Of a stretch of 64,000 bases of DNA, positions 63,601 through 64,000 are shown piece by piece. The position numbers and the translations under genes are program-made. The stretch comes from Campylorhamphus procurvoides (lineage: Eukaryota; Chordata; Aves; Passeriformes; Dendrocolaptidae). Location: the NCBI GenBank assembly GCA_013396655.1, contig WBMV01006503.1, positions 1,007,896 to 1,071,895 on the forward strand, in the 5' to 3' direction. Position 1 is the first letter of the stretch. Every line of letters starts with the position of its first letter. Below the pieces are notes generated by a model. The model did no database searches, had not been told where the DNA came from, and saw only the letters and a program-made list of their open reading frames with translations.

Positions 63601-63711
63601 TCATTGCTGCCCAAACATAGTCATTTCCACTAAGTATATAGGATCATAAACTTACTTTCCATACTTCTTGCTTATATTTCATGAGACATTCCAGTAACTG
63701 GCAGTGATACA
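3534..63711 (-). CDS. UNC79: UNC79 (NALCN channel complex subunit), internal part of the gene, 36 exons plus one cassette
   Basis: In the family, UNC79 is a very large cytosolic helical-repeat protein that pairs with UNC80 and holds the NALCN sodium-leak channel in a complex controlling neuronal resting potential. The exons translate to one frame of 2,014 codons with no frameshift or in-frame stop, and all intron boundaries are GT-AG. Landmarks matching UNC79 include LLECLMKYKQEVWK (E1), RQMGLSSSHHSLDN (E8), QAPWGGSHTCQKDE (E14), EDLDLIDLSSDSTSGPEKH (E25) and MMIPGNAAGVAKQFLR (E32). Vertebrate UNC79 is about 2,600 residues, so several hundred residues at the N-terminus and a few hundred at the C-terminus are outside the window. 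There is no transmembrane segment or signal peptide in what is visible, as expected for a cytosolic scaffold. Identity is from recognition; exon borders are from reading splice sites and frame. Confidence 0.95.
4269..4337 (-). CDS. UNC79: UNC79 exon E35, 69 nt
   Basis: Residues 1955-1977, starting CSLDSSLRIMICLLKIPTTS and ending ATR, phase 0 at both ends. The acceptor ATATATTCAG is AT-rich; the donor is GTAAGT. Twenty-three codons bridge E34 and E36 as in the family. Confidence 0.93.
5928..6101 (-). CDS. UNC79: UNC79 exon E34, 174 nt
   Basis: Residues 1897-1954, phase 0 at both ends. It starts GLNNKKNLPAGGAMLRCLEN, continues ATFMEALPMDSPSNLWTTIS, and ends LPCVLPLK. The acceptor ends TTTCCCAG and the donor is GTATGA. 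Confidence 0.96.
6376..6394. repeat. poly(A) tract, 19 bp
   Basis: Uninterrupted run of A on the plus strand inside the intron between E33 and E34. No retrocopy or element sequence is recognisable on its 5' side, so it is listed as a simple repeat. Confidence 0.8.
7041..7126 (-). CDS. UNC79: UNC79 exon E33, 86 nt
   Basis: Residues 1869-1896, starting GSFLRTLATSLMDFSELSSI and ending NQLLE. Two bases complete Asp1868 and the exon ends in phase 0. The acceptor ends AATTTCAG and the donor is GTATGT. Confidence 0.95.
7210..7322 (-). CDS. UNC79: UNC79 exon E32, 113 nt
   Basis: Residues 1831-1867, starting MMIPGNAAGVAKQFLRCVFH and ending LFQSIIK; one base of Asp1868 follows. The acceptor ends TTTAAG and the donor is GTAATG. 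Followed by an 83-nt intron. Confidence 0.96.
8286..8324 (-). CDS. UNC79: UNC79 microexon E31, 39 nt
   Basis: Residues 1818-1829, LASSTSFSNQAE, with Arg1817 completed at its start and Ser1830 begun at its end. The acceptor TTTTATTTCAG is good and the donor is GTATAG. Length is 13 codons and both ends are phase 2, so skipping it would join AG of E30 to C of E32 as Ser without a frameshift. Identified because it fills the exact UNC79 gap between E30 and E32. Confidence 0.92.
8325..12178 (-). other. UNC79: UNC79 intron E30-E31, 3.9 kb
   Basis: No coding segment or repeat recognised. A 113-codon open frame on the minus strand (10260-10601) has no family resemblance. Contains the candidate regulatory block at 10901-11060. 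Confidence 0.7.
10901..11060. promoter_or_regulatory. Candidate conserved non-coding/enhancer element
   Basis: Dense transcription-factor-like motifs in a short span: ttaattag (10911-10918), a second attaat core near 10949, E-box cagctg (10972-10977) and another ctaatgg near 11001. Composition differs from neighbouring intron and there is no repeat signature. Read from sequence only; conservation was not tested. Confidence 0.25.
12179..12319 (-). CDS. UNC79: UNC79 exon E30, 141 nt
   Basis: Residues 1771-1816, starting CHDCGAILEEYDEETLGLAI and ending LLLDIMQSVG. The C-x2-C pair opens the exon; the rest is hydrophobic and helical. The last two bases (AG) start Arg1817. The acceptor ends CTTTGCAG and the donor is GTAAAG. 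Confidence 0.95.
12320..14051 (-). other. UNC79: UNC79 intron E29-E30, 1.7 kb
   Basis: Nothing recognised. The 12500-13450 part is somewhat richer in GC than the surrounding intron but shows no element signature. Confidence 0.6.
14052..14154 (-). CDS. UNC79: UNC79 exon E29, 103 nt
   Basis: Residues 1737-1769, starting ATKSSLLSAPSIVSMFVPAP and ending QPIMMTD. Gly1736 and Lys1770 are split codons. The acceptor ends GCCTTAAG and the donor is GTAAGT. It connects the linker to the C-terminal helical block. Confidence 0.94.
14155..16480 (-). other. UNC79: UNC79 intron E28-E29, 2.3 kb
   Basis: Contains the A/C-rich tract near 15000. Open frames here (for example 16090-16410 minus) have no recognisable domain. 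Confidence 0.65.
15000..15041. repeat. A/C-rich simple tract
   Basis: CAAA/CCAAA-type low-complexity sequence of about 40 bp in the intron between E28 and E29; similar in composition to the tract at 41462-41555. Confidence 0.65.
16481..16564 (-). CDS. UNC79: UNC79 exon E28, 84 nt
   Basis: Residues 1709-1735, starting QIQHGKRLCNVPVCLNPDLE and ending PPLRIR. Phase 1 at both ends. The acceptor ends ATTCACAG; the donor GTTAGT has T at +3. It contains a C-x4-C pair (Cys1717, Cys1722) followed by LNPDL, which resembles C-x4-C and CIDPSL in E3-E4. Confidence 0.94.
16565..18525 (-). other. UNC79: UNC79 intron E27-E28, 2.0 kb
   Basis: Purine-rich stretch at about 16680-16870; otherwise nothing recognised. 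Confidence 0.65.
18526..18642 (-). CDS. UNC79: UNC79 exon E27, 117 nt
   Basis: Residues 1670-1707, starting QFRQMKRGSLGALTMNQLMK and ending HNISTWDT. The opening is basic and probably helical (MNQLMKRQLEHQ). Phase 1 at both ends. The acceptor ends ACTTGCAG and the donor is GTGAGC. Confidence 0.95.
20362..20384. promoter_or_regulatory. Candidate RFX X-box / perfect 8-bp inverted repeat
   Basis: Arms attgccat (20362-20369) and atggcaat (20377-20384) are exact reverse complements with a 7-nt spacer. The inner part GTTTCCATGGCAAT is close to the RFX X-box consensus GTTNCCATGGNAAC (established motif). It lies in an AT-rich block of the intron between E26 and E27. A function as an enhancer site is inference. 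Confidence 0.35.
21261..21413 (-). mobile_element. tRNA-Ile/CR1 composite SINE (TguSINE1-like)
   Basis: On the minus strand the element starts with a tRNA-Ile-like head: A box TGGCTCAGTTG (21392-21402), anticodon loop with AAT (21373-21375) and B box GGTTTGATCCC (21347-21357). It continues into a CR1 3' tail with CCCTTCCAACTCAGAATATT and two ATTCTGTG octamers. A 7-bp direct repeat cagtttc at 21261-21267 and 21407-21413 flanks the insert and is a plausible target-site duplication. The tRNA acceptor stem is truncated at its 5' end, so this is a retroposon and not a tRNA gene. It lies in the intron between E26 and E27. Confidence 0.82.
22445..22552 (-). CDS. UNC79: UNC79 exon E26, 108 nt
   Basis: Residues 1634-1668, starting PAAKGLSTLEMPRESSSAPT and ending ETSSHSSMS. 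Asp1633 is split at the start and Thr1669 at the end (phase 1 both sides). The acceptor ends CACATGCAG with little pyrimidine content; the donor is GTAAGT. Ser/Thr-rich continuation of the linker. Confidence 0.93.
22553..24278 (-). other. UNC79: UNC79 intron E25-E26, 1.7 kb
   Basis: Nothing recognised. The E25 frame reads only a short way into it before a stop, so an intron-retained transcript would truncate the protein. Confidence 0.65.
24279..25502 (-). CDS. UNC79: UNC79 exon E25, giant disordered-linker exon, 1,224 nt
   Basis: Residues 1226-1632. It starts EIELAEYRETGALQDS, then the Lys-rich KKKLRSLKQKSLDIGN, Ser-rich basic segments (RRKS, RSRQNSS), a SUMO-interaction-like core DLIDLSSDS at 25042-25074, the acidic ESDEEEE, a long low-complexity Ser/Thr/Glu region, and near the end the basic PRQRKQRKIAVSAIQREYLD and LGEQKEA. 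It starts by completing a Gly (or Ser) codon and ends with one base of Asp1633, so both ends are phase 1. The acceptor ends TGATCAG and the donor is GTGAGC. It is the largest exon in the window and probably almost wholly disordered apart from the ends. Confidence 0.96.
26859..27011 (-). CDS. UNC79: UNC79 probable cassette exon between E24 and E25, 153 nt
   Basis: With the phase-1 end of E24 it reads 51 residues beginning AEEDSVFDESDIHDTPTGP, containing FFARLKRIGGSKMVKYQP and ending NAQR, and it hands back phase 1 so that E25 continues as SEIELAEY. It has a good pyrimidine-rich acceptor (TTTTTTCTTTCTCCAG) and a suboptimal donor (GTATGA). Length is a multiple of 3 and phases match, so inclusion or skipping both keep the frame. 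The protein composition (acidic, then basic) is unlike random intron translation. I cannot say from the sequence whether it is included by default or only in some tissues. Confidence 0.82.
27568..27582. repeat. poly(A) tract, 15 bp
   Basis: Run of A on the plus strand within an A-rich, purine-rich intronic stretch (about 27300-27870). No recognisable element attached. Confidence 0.7.
28151..28186. repeat. Imperfect 18-bp tandem duplication
   Basis: cccataacactcgtaatt is followed directly by cccacaacactcataatc, 3 mismatches in 18. Local duplication in the intron between the cassette and E24. Confidence 0.7.
29828..29990 (-). CDS. UNC79: UNC79 exon E24, 163 nt
   Basis: Residues 1171-1224, starting YPYRDCEISKIVLHLIHITV and ending SNISRYSEKEK, then one base of a split codon. 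That codon becomes Gly if spliced to E25 or Ala if spliced to the cassette at 26859-27011. The acceptor ends TGAACAG and the donor is GTACTT. It marks the end of a folded block before the long disordered linker. Confidence 0.95.
30468..30505. repeat. 16-bp direct repeat, 22-bp period
   Basis: The sequence gagacaatatagactg occurs at 30468-30483 and again at 30490-30505, a small local duplication in the intron between E23 and E24. Confidence 0.8.
30694..30876 (-). CDS. UNC79: UNC79 exon E23, 183 nt
   Basis: Residues 1110-1170, phase 0 at both ends. It starts VMDYNINLGKHLLPLVVQVL, passes through CPQLRHYFQQPPRCSLWSLK and ends KALLVILYK. The acceptor ends CTTTTCAG and the donor is GTGAGT. Collinear with UNC79. 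Confidence 0.96.
30877..33818 (-). other. UNC79: UNC79 intron E22-E23, 2.9 kb
   Basis: Contains the CpG-dense islet at 32200-32381; otherwise nothing recognised. Confidence 0.7.
32200..32381. other. CpG-dense islet inside an intron
   Basis: Thirteen CpG dinucleotides in 182 bp, against a CpG-poor AT-rich background, between E22 and E23. Short open frames run across it on both strands but none resembles a known protein. It could be an internal CpG islet or a fragment of a young GC-rich insertion; I cannot tell which. Confidence 0.5.
33819..34105 (-). CDS. UNC79: UNC79 exon E22, 287 nt
   Basis: Residues 1015-1109, starting QPSPENDNTIKDLLPEDAGI and ending CFNAFIAGIAQ. Arg1014 is completed by its first two bases. 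The acceptor CCAATAG has a poor pyrimidine tract; the donor is GTAGGT. It is separated from E21 by the longest intron in the window (5.4 kb). Landmarks include KRHLYVLLGYDQQEGCFMIA. Confidence 0.95.
34106..39511 (-). other. UNC79: UNC79 intron E21-E22, 5.4 kb (longest in window)
   Basis: The 34700-35500 part is very AT-rich with many TAAT/ATTA cores and few simple repeats. I found no additional exon and no repeat-family signature. Confidence 0.7.
39512..39691 (-). CDS. UNC79: UNC79 exon E21, basic region, 180 nt
   Basis: Residues 955-1013, starting ITAVRTNVANLSDAAMWK, then very basic (KRARFARNRQKSVRSLRD), ending SLPETLTTKI. Thr954 and Arg1014 are split codons. The acceptor ends TTGCAAAG. The donor GTTGAG has a T at +3, unusual, but the frame requires it because the next codons in the genome read CGT TGA. 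The basic cluster could be a docking or membrane-facing surface (speculative). Confidence 0.93.
39692..41251 (-). other. UNC79: UNC79 intron E20-E21, 1.6 kb
   Basis: A short TG run near 40556 and otherwise no recognised feature. Translation upstream of E21 stays open for some codons but does not match the family. Confidence 0.65.
41252..41453 (-). CDS. UNC79: UNC79 exon E20, 202 nt
   Basis: Residues 887-953, starting GLCLCLDFQFDTVVKDRP and ending DCNKEFPFPT. It ends with one base of a split Thr codon. The acceptor TTCTTTAG sits next to an unusually long T/G-only low-complexity tract (41462-41555 on the plus strand as A/C). The donor is GTAAGC. Confidence 0.95.
41462..41555. repeat. A/C-only low-complexity tract next to E20 acceptor
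   Basis: About 94 bp made almost only of A and C on the plus strand, with (AAC) and (AAAAC)-like units. In the transcript this is a T/G-rich tract ending about 10 nt before the AG of E20, so it doubles as the polypyrimidine region of that splice site. Confidence 0.85.
42548..42603 (+). mobile_element. CR1 LINE 3' end fragment
   Basis: Plus-strand sequence with TTGGACTCAATGATCCTGAA, then GGTCTTTTCCAG and the terminal TGATTCCATGATTCTA octamer tail, the diagnostic 3' end of avian CR1. Only about 56 bp are recognisable. It sits in the intron between E19 and E20, in the orientation opposite to the gene. Confidence 0.8.
42766..42947 (-). CDS. UNC79: UNC79 exon E19, 182 nt
   Basis: Residues 827-886, starting EKVAVLCRFLDIHSVTKNHL and ending LLDTIKRPALQ. 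Two bases complete Val826. The acceptor ends CTGCTACAG and the donor is GTGGGT. The stretch YSLAHAFCCFLTAVEDVNP is a clear UNC79 landmark. Confidence 0.96.
43295..43452 (-). CDS. UNC79: UNC79 exon E18, 158 nt
   Basis: Residues 774-825, starting LWGVVKSEFSQLSSLAVPLL and ending NSKDWKMRFEA, with Val826 split into E19. The acceptor ends CTTTCCAG and the donor is GTAGGC. Part of the helical-repeat body. Confidence 0.95.
44464..44612 (-). CDS. UNC79: UNC79 exon E17, 149 nt
   Basis: Residues 724-772, starting EMSRFEEPDILFNMLNCLKI and ending YIQDHMLIS. Ser773 is split into E18. The acceptor ends TTACACAG and the donor is GTAGGT. The sequence is strongly collinear with UNC79. Confidence 0.95.
44697..44776 (-). 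CDS. UNC79: UNC79 exon E16, 80 nt
   Basis: Residues 698-723, starting IKNDTERKFCYQQLPVTL and ending LIYTILQ. Ala697 is split with E15. The acceptor ends TTTAACAG and the donor is GTAACA. Only an 84-nt intron separates it from E17. Confidence 0.93.
45179..45320 (-). CDS. UNC79: UNC79 exon E15, acidic linker, 142 nt
   Basis: Residues 650-696, starting EPTDNLEDSLLYTRPEFIIG, then an acidic, Gly/Asn-rich run that includes EGEEED and HGENPGNHTE. It ends with the first base of a split Ala codon. The acceptor ends TTCTTAAAG and the donor is GTAGGT. Composition suggests a flexible linker between helical blocks. Confidence 0.93.
46717..46944 (-). CDS. UNC79: UNC79 exon E14, 228 nt
   Basis: Residues 574-649, phase 0 at both ends. 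It starts MELQDDGVTLGLENSISKDI, continues with NNVFQAPWGGSHTCQKDEK, and ends ELLEQLAPKEEIRLV. The Cys arrangement C-x8-C-x2-C-x5-C follows the PWGG motif. The acceptor ends CTTTCAG and the donor is GTAAGT. Confidence 0.95.
47523..47744 (-). CDS. UNC79: UNC79 exon E13 with SPF repeats, 222 nt
   Basis: Residues 500-573, phase 0 at both ends. It begins VSVASDPGRRVQSNML, then has six successive S-P-x-x units at residues 516-539 (SPYP, SPFQ, SPFR, SPIR, SPFH, SPFK), then the acidic DFDCEDEEMN and a hydrophobic segment ending FDLILKQ. The acceptor follows a T/G-rich tract and ends GTTTTCAG; the donor is GTACTT. The SP repeats form a proline-rich, probably disordered linker with several potential proline-directed phosphorylation sites (inference). 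Confidence 0.95.
47745..49053 (-). other. UNC79: UNC79 intron E12-E13, 1.3 kb
   Basis: Its 3' end is a T/G-rich tract like that before E20. The 48100-48600 part has higher GC and might be an old transposon, but no family signature is visible. Confidence 0.6.
49054..49194 (-). CDS. UNC79: UNC79 exon E12, 141 nt
   Basis: Residues 453-499, starting VLSELDIVVPLQLLISMFSD and ending SELAGNLAARR. It is in phase 0 at both ends with 47 whole codons. The acceptor ends TTCCTCAG and the donor is GTAACT. The basic stretch NQRKSR and the terminal RR precede the Ser/Pro linker coded in E13. Confidence 0.95.
49195..50499 (-). other. UNC79: UNC79 intron E11-E12, 1.3 kb
   Basis: Contains the CR1 fragment at 50195-50310; the remainder shows nothing recognisable. 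Confidence 0.65.
50195..50310 (-). mobile_element. CR1 LINE 3' fragment
   Basis: Read on the plus strand it starts acagaatcacaaaatcattt, then agttggaagagacctctgaa and a diverged continuation with caagttcaaccactgactga, which is the reverse complement of a CR1 3' end. The tail octamers face low coordinates, so the element is on the minus strand, the same as the gene. The far limit near 50310 is approximate because similarity fades. It lies in the intron between E11 and E12. Confidence 0.75.
50500..50623 (-). CDS. UNC79: UNC79 exon E11, 124 nt
   Basis: Residues 412-452, starting KMFDTELCPLPFSMEEMFGF and ending SVQEQALLWLH. One base completes Ser411 at its start and the exon ends in phase 0. The acceptor ends TTCTCAG and the donor is GTAAGT. 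Confidence 0.95.
51473..51663 (-). CDS. UNC79: UNC79 exon E10, 191 nt
   Basis: Residues 348-410, starting VGGYWDKSCSAVTQL and including IPYNVINQSVWECIMPEW. It ends with two bases of a split Ser codon (Ser411). The acceptor ends TTCTACAG and the donor is GTATGT. Conceptual translation is collinear with UNC79 without gaps. Confidence 0.95.
51664..53381 (-). other. UNC79: UNC79 intron E9-E10, 1.7 kb
   Basis: No repeat, exon or regulatory signature recognised. Confidence 0.6.
53382..53612 (-). CDS. UNC79: UNC79 exon E9, 231 nt
   Basis: Residues 271-347, starting VSLCTPSENTPTESLARLVS and ending LLPKPMEFAR, in phase 0 at both ends (77 whole codons). The acceptor ends CTTCCAG and the donor is GTAAGA. 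It contains the amphipathic stretches MVFQWFHSTAYMMDDEVGSL and KWLKTVCDVRFDVMVM, typical of stacked helical repeats. Exon borders agree with the UNC79 protein on both sides. Confidence 0.96.
53613..55164 (-). other. UNC79: UNC79 intron E8-E9, 1.6 kb
   Basis: Contains a small imperfect duplication of tgtacagtata near 54110-54142. Otherwise nothing recognised. Confidence 0.6.
55165..55336 (-). CDS. UNC79: UNC79 exon E8, 172 nt
   Basis: Residues 214-270, starting LLKEAEFHAEQREHELNRRR, then a polar stretch with SSSHHSLDN and an Asp/Lys-rich run, ending LLSQFGIWFL. Ser213 is completed by the first base. The acceptor ends TTTATAG and the donor is GTGAGA. The highly charged opening is probably a long helix followed by a disordered loop; this is a reading of composition only. 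Confidence 0.95.
55659..55888 (-). CDS. UNC79: UNC79 exon E7, Cys/His-rich, 230 nt
   Basis: Residues 137-212, starting NCSSHVRRAVVTCFSAGCCG, then RYCKRCHSNHH, ending CTVEAVI, with Ser213 split into E8. The acceptor ends ATCTTTCAG and the donor is GTAATA. It holds eight Cys and several His, including a C-x2-C pair followed by H-x2-HH, a pattern compatible with zinc binding (inference). The exon is clearly richer in CpG and GC than its flanks. Confidence 0.94.
56929..56957 (-). CDS. UNC79: UNC79 microexon E6, 29 nt
   Basis: Residues 128-136, EISAICQKK, with Ala127 split across E5 and E6. The acceptor ends CCTTACAG and the donor is GTAAG. It is the shortest exon in the window and brings the frame back to phase 0. 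It was identified because its nine residues bridge E5 and E7 exactly as in UNC79. Confidence 0.92.
58184..58224 (-). CDS. UNC79: UNC79 microexon E5, 41 nt
   Basis: Residues 114-126, DHSEWLIDVLLPQ, with Gly113 completed by its first base and one base of Ala127 at its end. The acceptor TTTTTATAG lies 10 nt from an 18-nt TA dinucleotide run instead of a normal pyrimidine tract, so it looks weak. The donor is GTAAG. The length is not a multiple of 3, so skipping it alone would break the frame. Confidence 0.92.
58235..58252. repeat. (TA)n microsatellite, 18 bp
   Basis: Nine TA units end 10 nt upstream of the E5 acceptor in transcript orientation. Likely length-polymorphic. It occupies the place where a pyrimidine tract is normally found. 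Confidence 0.85.
59393..59481 (-). CDS. UNC79: UNC79 exon E4, 89 nt
   Basis: Residues 84-112, starting MCIDPSLSVALGDKPPP and ending in LYLCEECSQRIA. Two bases of a split Gly codon close the exon. The acceptor ends GTTTCAG. I placed the donor at GTAGGT because the alternative GTAAG 4 bases further would put a stop codon in frame. Cys85 and the C-x2-C pair Cys104/Cys107 follow the Cys pair of E3. Confidence 0.92.
59482..62903 (-). other. UNC79: UNC79 introns E4-E3 and E3-E2
   Basis: Introns of 1.8 kb and 1.5 kb separated by E3. No confident repeat; a weak CR1-like stretch near 62150-62200 was not accepted. Confidence 0.6.
61309..61373 (-). CDS. UNC79: UNC79 exon E3, 65 nt
   Basis: Residues 63-83, WNPIHCQHIECHNAINKPAV followed by K. 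Ala62 is split with E2. The acceptor ends TTTGCAG and the donor is GTACAC. It carries a C-x4-C pair (Cys68, Cys73) with adjacent His67, His70 and His74, which is the start of a candidate zinc-binding region continuing in E4. Confidence 0.93.
62904..63033 (-). CDS. UNC79: UNC79 exon E2, 130 nt
   Basis: Residues 19-61, starting DLLYVIAYGPSQVKPPAV and including LFHYWPNLKPPG. It enters in phase 0 after Lys18 and leaves one base of a split Ala codon. The acceptor ends TCCTTAG and the donor is GTCAGT. The sequence is helical and proline-broken, as expected for an armadillo/HEAT-like repeat region, and it is followed by the Cys-rich stretch of E3-E7. Confidence 0.94.
63656..63711 (-). CDS. UNC79: UNC79 exon E1 (first in window), 56 nt
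   Basis: Codes for residues 1-18, YHCQLLECLMKYKQEVWK, preceded by two bases of a split codon (probably Val, with its first G in an upstream exon outside the window). The acceptor ends TTTCTCTCAG and the donor is GTAAG. The previous exon, which should end shortly before this Tyr, was not found in the remaining 289 bases, so the gene continues beyond the window edge. Confidence 0.93.
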
Positions 63712-64000
63712 CTGAGAGAAAAGAGACATAGACTTAATACAAAAATGGAAACTCAGATTACAGAACTGATGCAAATAGCTGATTGGGCTTTGCTTTGTCC
63801 ATCCAAAACTCTATCCAATTATTTTTTATTTTATAGTGCTTGCTAAAGAATCATTGCTGTGAGAGTCACCACAAAATATTAGGAATTGAATATTGGTAAC
63901 TTGCCTTTGTCAAGAAATGCAGTAAGATGATTATCATGAGTGTACAGGCTTTTGCACAGCAACACAGACCTTTTTCAAAGGTTTCACCCAGTTGAAGAAT

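Noticed and set aside
63905..64000. Minus-strand open frame at the window edge as the exon preceding E1
   Set aside because: Translation does not resemble UNC79, and no GT donor follows in the right place.
1..64000. CRISPR array, bacterial operon or novel multi-gene defence-like system
   Set aside because: The DNA is an intron-rich vertebrate gene with avian retroposons; no regularly spaced repeats or adjacent gene clusters are present.

Overview
The window is vertebrate nuclear DNA, almost certainly from a bird. It holds one multi-exon gene running on the minus strand through nearly the whole 64 kb. Conceptual translation of its exons matches UNC79, the large cytosolic subunit of the NALCN sodium-leak channel complex (NALCN, UNC79, UNC80, FAM155A). 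I recognised UNC79 from memory of the protein family and not from a database search. The bird assignment rests on CR1 retrotransposon 3' ends with the octamer tail (42.5 and 50.2 kb), and on a tRNA-Ile/CR1 composite SINE at 21.3 kb of the kind described in zebra finch as TguSINE1, which favours a songbird.

I resolved 36 constitutive-looking coding exons (numbered E1 to E36 in transcript order, from high to low coordinate). Each is bounded by AG and GT dinucleotides. They join into one open frame of 6,044 nt, which is 2 leading nt plus 2,014 codons; residue numbers below use that numbering. Both ends of the gene lie outside the window: the N-terminal exons are above 63.7 kb and the C-terminal exons below 3.5 kb. 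No promoter, start codon, stop codon or polyadenylation site of the gene is visible. A 37th exon, a probable 153-nt cassette, sits at 26859-27011 and is in frame with its neighbours.

Layout: 63.7-55.2 kb, E1-E8, including two microexons and a Cys/His-rich segment. 53.6-39.5 kb, E9-E21, helical-repeat regions, with an SPF-repeat linker in E13 and an acidic linker in E15. 34.1-29.8 kb, E22-E24. 27.0-16.5 kb, the cassette, the 1,224-nt exon E25 and E26-E28, coding a long disordered linker. 14.2-3.5 kb, E29-E36, return to helical-repeat sequence. Introns are AT-rich and hold only sparse repeats: one SINE, two CR1 fragments, simple A-rich, A/C and TA tracts, plus a few blocks that look like candidate regulatory elements.

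I found no other protein gene, functional RNA gene, CRISPR array or novel multi-gene system. The most useful leads concern the architecture of this one gene: five consecutive phase-1/phase-1 exons over the disordered linker, the cassette exon, and two similar Cys motif sets far apart in the protein.
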